Assembly (NCBI RefSeq): GCF_018595715.1
Contig: NZ_JAHEOJ010000028.1
Span: 184,703-248,702, forward strand
DNA: 64,000 bases
Reading direction: 5' to 3'
Origin: Glaciecola sp. XM2
GTDB taxonomy: Bacteria > Pseudomonadota > Gammaproteobacteria > Enterobacterales > Alteromonadaceae
Both the position numbers and the translations under genes were made by a program. The notes under the pieces are model-generated. The model saw nothing but the letters and a program-made list of their open reading frames with translations, was not told where the DNA came from and did no database searches. Of this stretch, positions 35,639-46,959 are shown piece after piece. Every line of letters starts with the position of its first letter. The first letter of the stretch is position 1.

Positions 35639-36736
35639 CTATGCAAGATGCGCCTGGGCTAAATAGCTGCGCGACTGCATTTCTTGTAGACGACTCAGAC
35701 AACGCTGAAACTCGAAACTCAAGCGCCCTTGGTTATATAGCTTTTCTAAGGGTACTTCGGATGACATTATCAACTTTACTTTGCGTTCATAAAACTCATC
35801 TACCATCGCAATGAATCTGCGTGCAATATCATCCATGCTCGCATTCATCTGCTCAACGTTTGCTAAAAGTACCGTATTGTACTCTCGACTAATTTCAATG
35901 TAATCACTTTGACTACGTGGCCCGTCACACAGCGCTCTAAATTCAAACATAATCACACTTTCAGCCTTTCTTTTAGCCGGAATGTTACGACCTTCTATTT
36001 CTACCATGGTATTATCAACGCCTTTTTCTGCTGCTAATTGATCGAAATATAAGTTTAGATTGCGCTGTGCGTCATCATCTAATGGGTAGTGATAAATTTC
36101 TGCCTTTTCAAGGGTGCGTAGACGATAGTCATTGCCGCTATCGACATTTATTACACGCGTATTTTCATTAATTAATTCAATAGCAGGAAGAAAACGAGCT
36201 CGTTGTAAGCCATTTTTGTACAGTTCATCAGGTACAATGTTCGATGTGGCCACCAGCACGACGCCTTGGGAAAAAAGCTGTTCCATCAAAGTACCTAAAA
36301 TCATTGCATCGGTAATATCAGAAACAAAAAACTCATCAAAGCATATGATGCGAGTCTCACTGGCAATTTTCTTTGCAATAATTTTAAGGGGGTCGGATTT
36401 ACCGCCGAGTAATTTGAGCTCTTTGTGCACTCGCTGCATGAACCGATGAAAATGCACGCGCATCTTATCTTCAAAAGGCAGGCAATCATAAAAAGTATCT
36501 ACCAAGTATGTTTTACCGCGGCCAACACCTCCGTAAAAATAAATACCTTGTACACCAGGCTTCACCATAGCCTTACCAAACTTCGCTGCTAGCTTGACTC
36601 GCCATGCCTTTTTCTTTTTCGGTTGCGTTAACTCATCAAAGAGTCTTTGTAGCTCTTTGACCGCGTTTTCTTGCGCGCTATCATATTGGAATTCTATGAG
36701 CGTTAGGTCTTCTTGATACTTTTCCCACGGTGTCAT
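35639..36736 (-). CDS. zapE: Cell-division AAA-type ATPase ZapE (AFG1-like)
   Basis: P-loop ATPase associated with the FtsZ ring, required for division under stress or low oxygen in E. coli. The 365 residues carry Walker A GGVGRGKT near residue 70, Walker B RIICFDEFFVSDI near residue 126 and a sensor region VLVATSNIVPDELY near residue 166, as in AFG1/ZapE proteins. The ATG at 36736 (MTPWEKYQ) is chosen, because the upstream GTG at 36781 adds 15 residues absent from the family. It diverges from zapG, the same gene neighbourhood as in E. coli. Confidence 0.94.
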   Translation of the reverse strand: MTPWEKYQEDLTLIEFQYDSAQENAVKELQRLFDELTQPKKKKAWRVKLAAKFGKAMVKPGVQGIYFYGGVGRGKTYLVDTFYDCLPFEDKMRVHFHRFMQRVHKELKLLGGKSDPLKIIAKKIASETRIICFDEFFVSDITDAMILGTLMEQLFSQGVVLVATSNIVPDELYKNGLQRARFLPAIELINENTRVINVDSGNDYRLRTLEKAEIYHYPLDDDAQRNLNLYFDQLAAEKGVDNTMVEIEGRNIPAKRKAESVIMFEFRALCDGPRSQSDYIEISREYNTVLLANVEQMNASMDDIARRFIAMVDEFYERKVKLIMSSEVPLEKLYNQGRLSFEFQRCLSRLQEMQSRSYLAQAHLA

Positions 36737-36898
36737 AACACTACTTTTACCTTTGAAAAATCCGAATAAATGCAAAATCACGCGGGATTATACAAGGCTC
36801 TTACAATTTTTGCTGTGGATTTTGTTGAATAAACACTTGCATGACGTCGTTGAATGTTCAATGATTTATCTAAATCTTTGCCAGACGCAGGAATAGTA

Positions 36899-37342
36899 AT
36901 GGAAATAGTAAGCGTGATCTTCGGGGTTGTTGTTGGCGTCGTTATAGGCGTTGCCGTAGCATGGCAATGGGCAAACATAAAGGCGAAGCAAAAGGGTGCT
37001 GATTTAGTGCGCTCCGAGCAAGAGCTAAAGACAATTTTAGCCCAACAAGCACATCATCATATTGAATCAAGTAAAGAGTCTATAGATGCAATTCGCCTGC
37101 GTTTAGAGCAGCTCACAAACAATCTGCAAACGTATGAAGCATCACTCAGTATTGCCAATGAGGAAACCGATAAAGCAAGTTTCTTTGGCGAGCATGCGCG
37201 GATGTATTTGCGTAATCATACGCCAGTATCAAGTTCGTCGGATTCTGCGAATCAAGGCGACGCTCCACCAAGAGATTTTGCGAATAATGGATCTGGCTTG
37301 TTTGTTGGCAACATCTCTAACCAAAAATCTGCAAATAAATAA
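36899..37342 (+). CDS. zapG: Membrane-anchored cell-envelope/division protein ZapG (YhcB, DUF1043)
   Basis: Inner-membrane protein of about 147 residues that in E. coli links division, peptidoglycan and phospholipid synthesis. One N-terminal TM helix (MEIVSVIFGVVVGVVIGVAV) is followed by a cytosolic coiled coil (ELKTILAQQAHHHIESSKES, LEQLTNNLQTYEASLS) and a low-complexity Ser/Asn tail. The ATG at 36899 has an AGGA site 7 bp upstream and puts the TM helix at the very N-terminus as in homologues, so it is preferred over 36854. It lies upstream of degQ and divergent from zapE. Confidence 0.92.
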   Translation: MEIVSVIFGVVVGVVIGVAVAWQWANIKAKQKGADLVRSEQELKTILAQQAHHHIESSKESIDAIRLRLEQLTNNLQTYEASLSIANEETDKASFFGEHARMYLRNHTPVSSSSDSANQGDAPPRDFANNGSGLFVGNISNQKSANK

Positions 37343-37411
37343 CTTGTAATATGAACTATTGCCCCTAAATTTGAGTCTGTAGGTTACTTAAATTTAGGAG
37401 TAATAAGTTTG

Positions 37412-38770
37412 ATGAAGCAATTGATACGCCAAAGCCTTGTTGGCTTGACAGCGGCCCTGATGGTCGTTGGCATTTCTACGTCCGCAACTGCCGGCATTCC
37501 ATTTTTTTCAGACGATGAGCTACCTTCTTTAGCACCAATGCTAGAAGAAACAACGCCCGCTATTGTTAGTATTTCCGTTGAAGGTACACAAACATCCCGT
37601 CAACAAGTACCTGAAATGTTCCGGTATTTCTTTGGCACCCCACAACAAAGTCCCCAAGAACGTCCTTTTAGAGGCTTGGGCTCAGGTGTCATTATTGATG
37701 CCGAGCAGGGTTATGTGGTTACCAACAATCACGTGGTTGCCAACGCCGACAAAATTCTCGTCAAGCTTACCGATGGCAGAGAATTTGAAGCTGAAAAGCT
37801 TGGCGCAGATGCACAAAGTGATATTGCGCTTTTAAAAATTGACCCAGAAAATCTCCAAGATGTAACCTTAGCTGACTCTGATGCCTTAAGAGTCGGAGAC
37901 TTCGTGGTAGCCATTGGTAACCCATTTGGACTGAGTCAAACGGTAACCTCCGGCATCGTCAGTGCCCTTGGAAGATCTGGCTTAAATATTGGTGGTTATG
38001 AAGATTACATTCAAACTGACGCTGCTATTAACCGGGGCAATTCTGGAGGAGCTTTAGTTAATTTAAGAGGCGAGCTAGTGGGTATTAACACGGCTATTTT
38101 CGGTCCTAACGGCGGTAACGTCGGGATTGGTTTTGCCATTCCTAGCAATATGATGAAAAGCTTAGTTGACCAAATCGTCGAGTTTGGTGAAGTGCGCCGC
38201 GGTCTGCTGGGTATTTTAGGTGAAGATGTTGATGCAGGTCTTGCTGAAGCCTTAAATTCTCCTGCAAACAAAGGTGCTTTCGTTAATGAAGTGCAAGAAG
38301 GTTCAGCGGCTAACAAGGCTGGCATTCAATCAGGTGACATCATTACGGCCATCAATGGTAATGAACTCAATAGCTTTAACGAGCTACGCGCTAAAATAGC
38401 AAGTCTAGGTGCAGGCGCGAAGGTTACCTTGACGATTATTCGTAATGGTGAGCGACAAGACATCAATGTCGTGTTAGATGCCGCTGAAGCACTTATGGCA
38501 GAAGCGAAAGACATGCATCCAGCACTGGAGGGTGCAAGTTTTGCCACAGGCGTCGATAGAAACAACAATGCAGCGGTGCAAGTCACCGACGTGGCTGATG
38601 GCTCACCGGCCGCTCGCATAGGCCTTCGTGAGAACGACGTCATAGTGGGTGTTAACCGCCAGCGCATTAACAGCATCACGGCGTTGAGTGAGACCATAGA
38701 AGAGGCAAACGGCATCATTGCGCTAAACGTGCAACGTGGCGGCAGCAATCTGTACGTTATTATCCGCTAA
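37412..38770 (+). CDS. degQ: Periplasmic serine endoprotease DegQ/DegP (Do family)
   Basis: Periplasmic protease and chaperone for misfolded envelope proteins. It has a signal peptide (cleavage after TATAG region, about residue 28), a trypsin-like domain with catalytic His107 (TNNHVV), Asp137 (QSDIALLK) and Ser211 (GNSGGALV), then two PDZ domains (about 255-345 and 360-450). Its 452 residues match DegQ. The ATG at 37412, with TTAGGAG upstream, is preferred over the TTG one codon earlier. A strong terminator follows, so degS has a separate promoter. Confidence 0.95.
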   Translation: MKQLIRQSLVGLTAALMVVGISTSATAGIPFFSDDELPSLAPMLEETTPAIVSISVEGTQTSRQQVPEMFRYFFGTPQQSPQERPFRGLGSGVIIDAEQGYVVTNNHVVANADKILVKLTDGREFEAEKLGADAQSDIALLKIDPENLQDVTLADSDALRVGDFVVAIGNPFGLSQTVTSGIVSALGRSGLNIGGYEDYIQTDAAINRGNSGGALVNLRGELVGINTAIFGPNGGNVGIGFAIPSNMMKSLVDQIVEFGEVRRGLLGILGEDVDAGLAEALNSPANKGAFVNEVQEGSAANKAGIQSGDIITAINGNELNSFNELRAKIASLGAGAKVTLTIIRNGERQDINVVLDAAEALMAEAKDMHPALEGASFATGVDRNNNAAVQVTDVADGSPAARIGLRENDVIVGVNRQRINSITALSETIEEANGIIALNVQRGGSNLYVIIR

Positions 38771-38790
38771 CAATTCTTTGTAAATACATT

Positions 38791-38826
38791 AAAACCTCTC
38801 AAAGCTTGCGCTTTGAGAGGTTTTTT
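38791..38826 (+). terminator. Rho-independent terminator after degQ
   Basis: Long stem AAAACCTCTCAAAG / CTTTGAGAGGTTTT with a 6-nt loop (CTTGCG) is followed by T residues, 20 bp after the degQ stop. The A-rich 5' arm makes it potentially active on both strands. Confidence 0.93.
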
Positions 38827-38916
38827 ATGTTAACTTCTAGAAAAAATAGTTTTGAGCAATGACATCTTTGATGAATTTGCTATGATCTATAGCTTGAAAT
38901 TTAATTCTAGGAACGA

Positions 38917-40002
38917 ATGTCGTTATTTAGCCGTGTACTCATCGCTCTACTAAAGCCTATCATGCTCGGCGTGGTGGTAGCTGCGCTATTGCTATTGTTC
39001 TTTCCTGAATTTAGACAAGGCGAAGGCCTCAACCTCAATCTTTTCAAGACAAGCGAAAATATTCCGCCGCGAGTCAGTTACTACAGTGCGTTAGAGCGAA
39101 GTGCGCCAGCCGTAGTCAACATTTATAGCATCAGCCTTGATAATGGAAATCGGCTATTTCGAAATCGTCTTAATGAAAGAACGTCGCTAGGTTCTGGTGT
39201 CATTATGACTGAAGACGGGTATTTATTAACCTGTTACCACGTTATACAGAATGCCGACAGCATATACGTTGCCCTGCAAGACAGTCGATTACTGCAAGCA
39301 CAACTCGTTGGTTTTGACGAAATAACAGATTTAGCCGTACTTAGAGTTTTTGCCGAAGATTTGCATGTGATCCCACAGATGGAATCACCTGATTTGCGTG
39401 TTGGCGATGTGGTAATGGCGGTAGGCAACCCATTTGATTTAGGACAAACCATCACCTCGGGCGTGGTCAGTCGTACTGGGCAGAATGGTTTTGCCAACTT
39501 CTTTGACTTTATTCAGACTGATGCGGTACTCAATCAAGGTAATTCTGGCGGTGCGCTCGTTGATAGCAACGGTTATTTGATGGGAATTACCAACGCCAAT
39601 TTTAAAACCTTGGATAATCGCCGTAGAGTCACATCTGTTGATGGCGTTAACTTTGCTGTGCCGTATACGCTAGCGCGACGTGTGATGGATGAAATTATCT
39701 TAAATGGCAAGGTCACTCGGGGTCAGCTTGGTTTCTCAGGTTCAGAATTACGCAGTAGCCAAGGAATAGTAGTTGATTCGGTGAGCAGAAATGGCCCAGC
39801 AGCCACCGCAGGATTGCAAGTAAACGATATCGTATTATCGATTAACGGTATACAGGTAGAAAGCGCAGCTAAAACGCTAGATATGATTGCTGAGACCGAG
39901 CCTGGCTCTGAGATTGTGTTAACGGTGAGTAGAGACGATCGCATGATCACCATGACGGTAATCGTTGGCGAGCTTATCCCACAAATGGTCGTGCGCAGTT
40001 AG
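38917..40002 (+). CDS. degS: Inner-membrane stress-sensor protease DegS
   Basis: Site-1 protease that cleaves the anti-sigma factor RseA when misfolded outer-membrane proteins bind its PDZ domain, starting the sigma-E response. It has one N-terminal TM anchor (about residues 8-29) and a trypsin-like domain with His108 (TCYHVI), Asp138 (ITDLAVLR) and Ser210 (GNSGGALV). A single PDZ domain follows (about 255-345). The 361 residues match E. coli DegS (355). The gene order degQ-degS is conserved. It converges with murA. Confidence 0.95.
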   Translation: MSLFSRVLIALLKPIMLGVVVAALLLLFFPEFRQGEGLNLNLFKTSENIPPRVSYYSALERSAPAVVNIYSISLDNGNRLFRNRLNERTSLGSGVIMTEDGYLLTCYHVIQNADSIYVALQDSRLLQAQLVGFDEITDLAVLRVFAEDLHVIPQMESPDLRVGDVVMAVGNPFDLGQTITSGVVSRTGQNGFANFFDFIQTDAVLNQGNSGGALVDSNGYLMGITNANFKTLDNRRRVTSVDGVNFAVPYTLARRVMDEIILNGKVTRGQLGFSGSELRSSQGIVVDSVSRNGPAATAGLQVNDIVLSINGIQVESAAKTLDMIAETEPGSEIVLTVSRDDRMITMTVIVGELIPQMVVRS

Positions 40003-40043
40003 CCATTCACTAACGGCGCCCTCTTAACAAATCAAATTTCCTG

Positions 40044-41324
<1,281 letters not shown>

Positions 41325-41573
41325 TTAGTTGAAAAGTTTTTCTCTTTGCCACTGTGCTGTTGAGAAGGTTTTTATTGATACCGCATGAATGGTACCATCT
41401 GAAATCTTTTCAGATAAGGGGGCATAAATCATTTGTTGCCTTTTTACACGCGAGATAGAGTCAAACATATCATCAATTGCAATCACTTGATAATGTGTCC
41501 CTTCACTTTTTACGATCACTTCTTGCGCGTTTATCGCATCTTTTACTAATGCCGCGACTTCTTCATTGGTCAT
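41325..41573 (-). CDS. ibaG: BolA-family protein IbaG
   Basis: Small BolA/IbaG protein of 82 residues that partners monothiol glutaredoxins in Fe-S handling and acid response. Visible are the BolA-like core VIVKSEGTHYQVIAIDDMFDS and the conserved helix-strand ISRVKRQQMIYAPLSEKI. The His in GTHYQV and the end HAVSIKTFS fit the family. It overlaps the end of mlaB by 11 bp and precedes murA, the conserved order. Confidence 0.95.
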   Translation of the reverse strand: MTNEEVAALVKDAINAQEVIVKSEGTHYQVIAIDDMFDSISRVKRQQMIYAPLSEKISDGTIHAVSIKTFSTAQWQREKLFN

Positions 41574-41895
41574 GAGCTTTCTCTTTTGGACTTAATAATT
41601 CATCTGCATTACTGAGTTTTGCTAGGTCGAGTAACTTCTGAGGTATATTGCAAACACTGATTTTTTCATTTTCTAGTGGGATATCACGTATTGCATTGAG
41701 CAGCCATGCTAAACCTGAGGTATCAGCATGCTCAATCTTATTAAGATCGATCTCAACCCTTAATGCCCCAGCGATACTTTTCTTTTGCTGGGCATCGCAA
41801 CCATCCCAAAAATTTTTGGTTAATGTGGTTCTATTGAGTTCACCCACTACATCCACGTGAACCTCTTGGTCCACCGTTTTAATGACTACTTTCAT
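41563..41895 (-). CDS. mlaB: STAS-domain protein MlaB
   Basis: Cytosolic STAS-domain subunit of the Mla phospholipid transporter that supports the ATPase MlaF. The 110 residues form one STAS fold. The conserved loop KIEHADTSGLAWLLNAI carries the Thr/Ser found at the MlaF interface. Its ATG overlaps the mlaC stop (TAATG). Sequence identity in this family is low, so position in the operon is part of the evidence. Confidence 0.9.
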   Translation of the reverse strand: MKVVIKTVDQEVHVDVVGELNRTTLTKNFWDGCDAQQKKSIAGALRVEIDLNKIEHADTSGLAWLLNAIRDIPLENEKISVCNIPQKLLDLAKLSNADELLSPKEKAHDQ

Positions 41896-42587
41896 TATTG
41901 AGCAGCAGTCTGGCTGTCGTTGTTCAATTGGATCGGCTGATTGATACTTGCGCGCATTTGCTTGATCACTTCCTGAATGCCGTCTTTACGAAGAATGCTT
42001 TCGAACTCGCTTTGCTTACTAGATAACAAACTAATTCCTTCAGCAATCATATCATATGCTTCCCATTCTCCGCTGCGACGGTCCTTTCTGACTTTAAACG
42101 CCACTTTTATATCTGGGCGTACGTCATCTTTGATGACCGCTCGAACCGTCACATCATTGCGGTCTGTAAAGTCTCTTTCGGGCTCAAACTCCACTATTTG
42201 GTTATCGTAATATCCCATAGCGACTGCGTAGCTTGTAATAAGATACTGTCTGAACACGGTAATGAATTCTAATAAATCTTTCTTATCAGCACCGCGAGAA
42301 TACTTACCTAGCACTTTATATGCTGAAAAACGATAATCAATGTAGGGCATTAACTCCTCTTCCATGATTAACCGCAGGACTTCAGGGTCTTGGGAAATAA
42401 GTTGTTGTTGCGCTTTGATTCTATCAAAGGTCTTTGAAGCAACATTTTGCACCATATCATAAGGGTCTTCTTTACTGACGAGCTGCGCTGCTTCTTGAGC
42501 ATTCACCGTCGCACTAGTGAGCACAAATAAAGTGATCATCCCTACATATTTAACAAGGGTATTTTTCATTGTTGAATGCCTCATCAT
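41895..42587 (-). CDS. mlaC: Periplasmic phospholipid-binding protein MlaC
   Basis: Soluble periplasmic shuttle carrying phospholipids between the outer-membrane MlaA complex and MlaFEDB. It has a signal peptide (about residues 7-30, cleavage after VNA). The Tol_Tol_Ttg2 domain shows ILPYIDYRFSAYKVLGKYSR-type residues (here EELMPYIDYRFSAYKVLG), the VRKDRRSGEWEAYDMIAEGI segment and a C-terminal helix. The ATG at 42587 has an AGGTGAGG site. It abuts mlaD and mlaB. No mlaA is visible in the window. Confidence 0.95.
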   Translation of the reverse strand: MMRHSTMKNTLVKYVGMITLFVLTSATVNAQEAAQLVSKEDPYDMVQNVASKTFDRIKAQQQLISQDPEVLRLIMEEELMPYIDYRFSAYKVLGKYSRGADKKDLLEFITVFRQYLITSYAVAMGYYDNQIVEFEPERDFTDRNDVTVRAVIKDDVRPDIKVAFKVRKDRRSGEWEAYDMIAEGISLLSSKQSEFESILRKDGIQEVIKQMRASINQPIQLNNDSQTAAQ

Positions 42588-43112
42588 TTATTCCTCACCT
42601 TGATTGAATAAAAATTGTCCAATTAAGTCCTCGAGCACTAGAGCAGACTTGGTATCGAGTACTTCTTCACCGTCCGTTAAATAAGGACAATCAAGCAGCG
42701 TATCGGTCTCACATACTTTATCTTCCTCAATCATGACAAGATCTTCTGGGAATATAAAACCCGGTTGTAAGCCAATAAACTGCTCGCCTAACAAACCAGA
42801 AGTTAAGATTGATAAACTACTGGTATCAGGGAACGTCAGTCCATATTCCTCTGATATCTCAAGTTCGACCATCGGAATCAATTCTTGTTCATCTAAATAT
42901 ATTCTTGATACTCGACCAACTACCACACCACCGACTTTCACTGACGAGCGTGGTTTTAAGCCACCAATATTGTCAAAGCGCGCAGTCAGTTTGTATACCT
43001 CCCCACTGCCCGCCATCCCCTGATTAGCAACCTGTAACGCGAGTAACAACGCTGCTGCTATGGCTAAGGCTACAAACAAGCCGACTAAAAGTTCTGTACG
43101 TTTGTTGATCAT
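42588..43112 (-). CDS. mlaD: MCE-domain protein MlaD
   Basis: Inner-membrane anchored hexameric ring of the Mla transporter. It has one N-terminal TM helix (about 8-27) and one MCE domain (about 38-118) with the segment LTARFDNIGGLKPRSSVKVGGV. The C-terminal part is short and acidic. 174 residues, close to E. coli MlaD (183). It is within the mla operon, 8 bp after mlaE. Confidence 0.96.
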   Translation of the reverse strand: MINKRTELLVGLFVALAIAAALLLALQVANQGMAGSGEVYKLTARFDNIGGLKPRSSVKVGGVVVGRVSRIYLDEQELIPMVELEISEEYGLTFPDTSSLSILTSGLLGEQFIGLQPGFIFPEDLVMIEEDKVCETDTLLDCPYLTDGEEVLDTKSALVLEDLIGQFLFNQGEE

Positions 43113-43120
43113 TCTTTTTC

Positions 43121-43897
43121 CTAACTGATGCCAAACATTAAAGCGGTTAATATGAAATCAAGACCCAAAATTGATAATGATGAGAACACGACCGTCTCGG
43201 TGGTCGCCTTACTAATACCTTCAGACGTTGGAATACATGAGTAGCCTTTATAAAGCGCTATCCATACAACAACCAACGCAAATACGATGCTTTTGATAAC
43301 GCCATTAACAACGTCCTTTTCCCACTCGACTGTAGCTTGCATGATTGACCAATAGCTGCCGGCATCAACGCCAAGCCAATCGACCCCTACAAGGTGGCCA
43401 CCCAATATGCCAATAGCGGAAAAGATAAGGGCTAACATGGGCATGCTTATCACACCAGCCCAAAACCTTGGAGAAATAACTCGTCTAAGAGGGTCTACCG
43501 CCATCATCTCTAGCGAACTCAGCTGCTCGGTAGCTTTCATTAGTCCGATTTCAGCGGTAAGTGCACTGCCTGCTCGACCCGCAAATAGTAAAGCGGTAAC
43601 GACTGGCCCGAGCTCCCTTAGGATGGATAAAGCAACCATAGGACCTAAACTTCCTTCAGCGCCATAGTTAACCAGTATCGTATATCCCTGAAGGGCCATT
43701 ACCATCCCGATGAAAAGACCAGACACCATGATAATTAATAGGGATTGCACCCCCACCACGTACATTTGCTGAATAGTAAGGCGAACATTTTTCCAGATAG
43801 GAAAGGCAAACAACGCGCCAAACAACATGATGCTCGAAGCACCCACTGCGGTGACTTTGTTTATTGTGCTTCGGCCGAGATTTTGAAGAAAATTCAC
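43121..43897 (-). CDS. mlaE: Mla transporter permease MlaE
   Basis: Membrane permease of the Mla ABC transporter, 258 residues with five or six TM helices. The MlaE family motif [28 protein letters not shown] (residues about 90-117) and the coupling segment [13 protein letters not shown] are present. Its ATG overlaps the mlaF stop (ATGA). Confidence 0.97.
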   Translation of the reverse strand: MNFLQNLGRSTINKVTAVGASSIMLFGALFAFPIWKNVRLTIQQMYVVGVQSLLIIMVSGLFIGMVMALQGYTILVNYGAEGSLGPMVALSILRELGPVVTALLFAGRAGSALTAEIGLMKATEQLSSLEMMAVDPLRRVISPRFWAGVISMPMLALIFSAIGILGGHLVGVDWLGVDAGSYWSIMQATVEWEKDVVNGVIKSIVFALVVVWIALYKGYSCIPTSEGISKATTETVVFSSLSILGLDFILTALMFGIS

Positions 43898-44697
43898 TTG
43901 GCTGTCCCTAAAAAGCTATCCGCAATGTTTTGCGCTGGAAAATGAAATGGGACCGGGCCATCTGCGGTGCCTTGTAAAAACTGCTGTACCAGCTCCGAGT
44001 CTGACTGCTTAATTTCTGCTGGGGTACCTTGTCCAATAATGCGTTTGTTCGCCAATATATATACATAATCAGCAATACTTAGAACCTCAGTTACATCATG
44101 GGTGACGACGATGGATGTGAGATTTAGTGCTTTGCTCAGTGCTTTTATGAGCTTTACTAACACCCCCATTGAGATTGGGTCTTGGCCAGCGAAAGGCTCA
44201 TCGTACATGATAAGCTCTGGGTCTAGCGCAATCGCTCTCGCTAGGGCTGCTCTGCGTGCCATGCCGCCGGATAATTCACTTGGCTGAAGCTCAGCTGCTC
44301 CGCGCAAACCTACCGCTTCTAATTTTAATAACACTATCGTGCGAATAATATCTTCGTCTAGCTCGGTATGCTCGCGTAGCGGAAAAGCGACATTGTCGTA
44401 CACCGACATATTGGTAAACAACGCGCCGCTTTGAAACAACATGCTCATCTTTCTGCGCAACTCATAGAGTTTGGTACGTGAAATCGTATGAACATTGGTT
44501 CCCTGAAATAGCACGCTACCGCTGCTAGGGGTTAATTGGGCGCCAATCAGTTTTAACAGGGTCGTTTTGCCAATACCACTAGGACCCATTATAGCAGTAA
44601 GTTTACCCGTCTCGACATTCAGCGATATATCTTCATATATCACTCTGTCTCCGCGACTAAACTGCATATTTTCAATTTGTATAATGGGTTTTGACAT
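43894..44697 (-). CDS. mlaF: Mla transporter ATPase MlaF
   Basis: ATP-binding subunit that powers phospholipid movement by MlaFEDB. The 267 residues contain Walker [12 protein letters not shown] (near residue 38), the Q loop, signature [14 protein letters not shown] (near 142) and Walker [14 protein letters not shown] (near 160), then the switch His in VVTHD. The C-terminal extension that binds a neighbouring MlaF/MlaB is present. It is the first gene of the leftward mla-ibaG-murA operon. Confidence 0.97.
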   Translation of the reverse strand: MSKPIIQIENMQFSRGDRVIYEDISLNVETGKLTAIMGPSGIGKTTLLKLIGAQLTPSSGSVLFQGTNVHTISRTKLYELRRKMSMLFQSGALFTNMSVYDNVAFPLREHTELDEDIIRTIVLLKLEAVGLRGAAELQPSELSGGMARRAALARAIALDPELIMYDEPFAGQDPISMGVLVKLIKALSKALNLTSIVVTHDVTEVLSIADYVYILANKRIIGQGTPAEIKQSDSELVQQFLQGTADGPVPFHFPAQNIADSFLGTAK

Positions 44698-45040
44698 TTG
44701 TTTCTTATTTATTTATCACGTTCTAAAGACGCAACAACTCCTGATTAAGTTCCGTTAAATACAAAGACTACACTGCTATTGATCATTAATTTTGCTTCAT
44801 GCAAATGAGATTTGCGCACTTAAACCCTAACCTTTTATGCATAATTTTAGCCAAATTTGGAGGCGTAAAAATATCATGAGCGGGATATCGTATTATTTTA
44901 ACTTTTTTCAAGCCGTAATGCTGAATAAAAACGTAAGAAATAATGTATTTTATAGTTATAGCTTATTTCTGATGAAATTCATTATGATTGAGGCACGCAA
45001 TTTGAGACAATATGAACGTTATTAATAGAAGAAGAACCTC
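44698..45040. promoter_or_regulatory. Divergent promoter region between the mla and yrbG-kds-lpt operons
   Basis: A 343-bp AT-rich region. It contains a perfect inverted repeat GCAAAT-GAG-ATTTGC (44801-44815), a candidate regulator site. Several A/T-rich -10-like stretches lie nearer to the yrbG start, which has a purine-rich AGAAGAAG before a GTG. A 62-codon open frame at 44837-45025 has no ribosome site or recognisable protein features and is not called. Confidence 0.5.
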
Positions 45041-45997
45041 GTGGTAATAAACTTAGTCATTTTTATAATCGGTCTCGTGGCGCTTAGCTGGAGTGCGGAT
45101 CGCTTTGTTTATGGCGCATCTGCTTTAGCAAAAAACATAGGCGTATCGCCTATGATGATTGGATTGACCATTGTTGCGATGGGCTCTTCTGCCCCCGAAA
45201 TTGTCGTTTCAGCAACTGCCTCGTTTGACGGCAACCCTGATACGGCCGTGGGTAACGCAATTGGTTCAAACATCACCAACATTGCCTTGGTACTTGGCAT
45301 AACGGCTTTAATCAAGCCTTTAATTGTATCCTCTACAACACTTAAACGAGAGTTACCAGTACTGTTGCTGATTACGCTTTTAGCTGTGTATTTCATTGAT
45401 GATAGCTTTTTGTCACGTGTAGAAGGCATCGTGCTAATCACGCTTTTTGTTCTCGTCATTGCCGGAATGGCACTGTTATCGTTTAAAGTAGACAAAAACG
45501 ATCCGCTCATTGCTGAAACTGAAACCGAGTTGCCCGATGGGGTAGCCACGTCTACTGCCGTTTTTTGGGTAATCGCGGGCCTAATCATGTTGCCTTTAAG
45601 CGCGCATTTTCTTGTTGAGTCTGCGGTGAAAATTGCCGTCGACCTAGGTATCAGCGAATTGGTCATTGGACTTACCATTATCGCGATTGGTACAAGCTTA
45701 CCTGAACTTGCAGCAAGTATCGCAGGTGTAATGAAGGGCGAAGACGATTTAGCCTTAGGTAATATTATTGGCTCTAACATATTTAACTTACTAGCAGTGC
45801 TAGCCATGCCCGGTCTTATTGCGCCAGGGATGATAGATATTAATGCCGCTGGGCGAGACTCTCTGGTCATGCTAGGCCTAACAGTGTTATTGTTTGTGTT
45901 CTGCTTTAATCTTAGCGGCTCAAGAAATATCTCCCGAATAGAAGGGGGTATCTTTGTCGCGATATTCTTGGCCTATCAGGTAGTAATTTTTACATAG
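45041..45997 (+). CDS. yrbG: Calcium/sodium antiporter (YrbG/CaxA-like)
   Basis: Cation/Ca2+ exchanger of the inner membrane, 318 residues with ten TM helices in two repeats. The two alpha-repeat motifs are GLTIVAMGSSAPEIVVS (near residue 42) with GNAIGSNITNIALVLG, and GLTIIAIGTSLPELAASIAG (near 212) with GNIIGSNIFNLLAVL. Both repeat glutamates are present. It begins with GTG and is followed 2 bp later by kdsD, the same order as in E. coli. Confidence 0.95.
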   Translation: MVINLVIFIIGLVALSWSADRFVYGASALAKNIGVSPMMIGLTIVAMGSSAPEIVVSATASFDGNPDTAVGNAIGSNITNIALVLGITALIKPLIVSSTTLKRELPVLLLITLLAVYFIDDSFLSRVEGIVLITLFVLVIAGMALLSFKVDKNDPLIAETETELPDGVATSTAVFWVIAGLIMLPLSAHFLVESAVKIAVDLGISELVIGLTIIAIGTSLPELAASIAGVMKGEDDLALGNIIGSNIFNLLAVLAMPGLIAPGMIDINAAGRDSLVMLGLTVLLFVFCFNLSGSRNISRIEGGIFVAIFLAYQVVIFT

Positions 45998-45999
45998 TT

Positions 46000-46959
46000 A
46001 TGACGTATTTAGATTCTGCAAATCGGACCTTCAGCAACCAAATTAATGCGCTGAGCCACCTACAATCGTCCTTGGATGCTAATTTTTCCAAGGCATGTGA
46101 TGTACTCATTAGTTGCAAGGGCAAGGTGGTTGTATCTGGCATGGGTAAATCAGGCCATATCGGCAATAAAATAGCCGCCACCCTCGCTAGTACCGGCACC
46201 CCGTCGTTCTTCATGCATCCTGGGGAAGCTAATCATGGCGACTTCGGCATGCTCAGCAAAGACGATGTGCTCATCGCCATTTCAAATTCTGGCGAAACAT
46301 CGGAACTTGTCGGCCTGATGCCGGCGGTAAAAAGGCTCGGCATCCCAATCATTGCAGTAACCAATAAAGCACAAAGTAGTTTATCAGCATTTGCAGACAT
46401 TAATTTGTGGCTCAACGTTTCAAAAGAAGCTTGCTCGTTGGGGCTTGCGCCGACAACAAGTACCACAGCCACCTTGGTGCTAGGGGACGCTATTGCGATA
46501 GCCTTGTTAGAAGCAAAAGGTTTTACGGCACAAGACTTTGCTTTTTCTCACCCCGGCGGAGCACTTGGCAAGCGCCTGCTGTTAAAAGTTGAAGATATTA
46601 TGGTCGGTGGTGATGAGATTCCCATTGTCGATGCCCTTGCGACGCTAAGTAGCGCGCTAATGGAAATGTCGAGCAAAGGATTAGGAATGACGGCCATTGT
46701 TGATCAGGGCGTGATGATAGGGATATATACCGACGGTGATTTACGACGCACGTTTGATAAGAAAATAGATGTACATCAAACATCTGTTCGAGACGTTATG
46801 ACCCCAGGAGGTATCAGTCTTCGTGCAGATAGCCTCGCTATTGATGCATTAAACCTAATGCAAGAAAAACGCATCAATGCATTGATTGTGACTGACCAAA
46901 AGAATATTCCAGTAGGTGCATTAAGCATGCACATGCTTCTTCGTGCAGGGGTTGTCTGA
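46000..46959 (+). CDS. kdsD: Arabinose-5-phosphate isomerase KdsD
   Basis: Converts ribulose-5-phosphate to arabinose-5-phosphate, the first step of Kdo synthesis for lipid A. The 319 residues contain an N-terminal SIS domain (GMGKSGHIGNKIAATLASTG near residue 48, HPGEANHGDFGML, ISNSGETSEL) and two C-terminal CBS domains (about 205-260 and 272-318). The His of HPGEANHGD is the catalytic-site histidine of this family. Its stop overlaps the kdsC start (TGATG). Confidence 0.97.
   Translation: MTYLDSANRTFSNQINALSHLQSSLDANFSKACDVLISCKGKVVVSGMGKSGHIGNKIAATLASTGTPSFFMHPGEANHGDFGMLSKDDVLIAISNSGETSELVGLMPAVKRLGIPIIAVTNKAQSSLSAFADINLWLNVSKEACSLGLAPTTSTTATLVLGDAIAIALLEAKGFTAQDFAFSHPGGALGKRLLLKVEDIMVGGDEIPIVDALATLSSALMEMSSKGLGMTAIVDQGVMIGIYTDGDLRRTFDKKIDVHQTSVRDVMTPGGISLRADSLAIDALNLMQEKRINALIVTDQKNIPVGALSMHMLLRAGVV

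Noticed and set aside
44837..45025. 62-codon open frame upstream of yrbG
   Set aside because: No ribosome site, no recognisable protein features, AT-rich promoter region.
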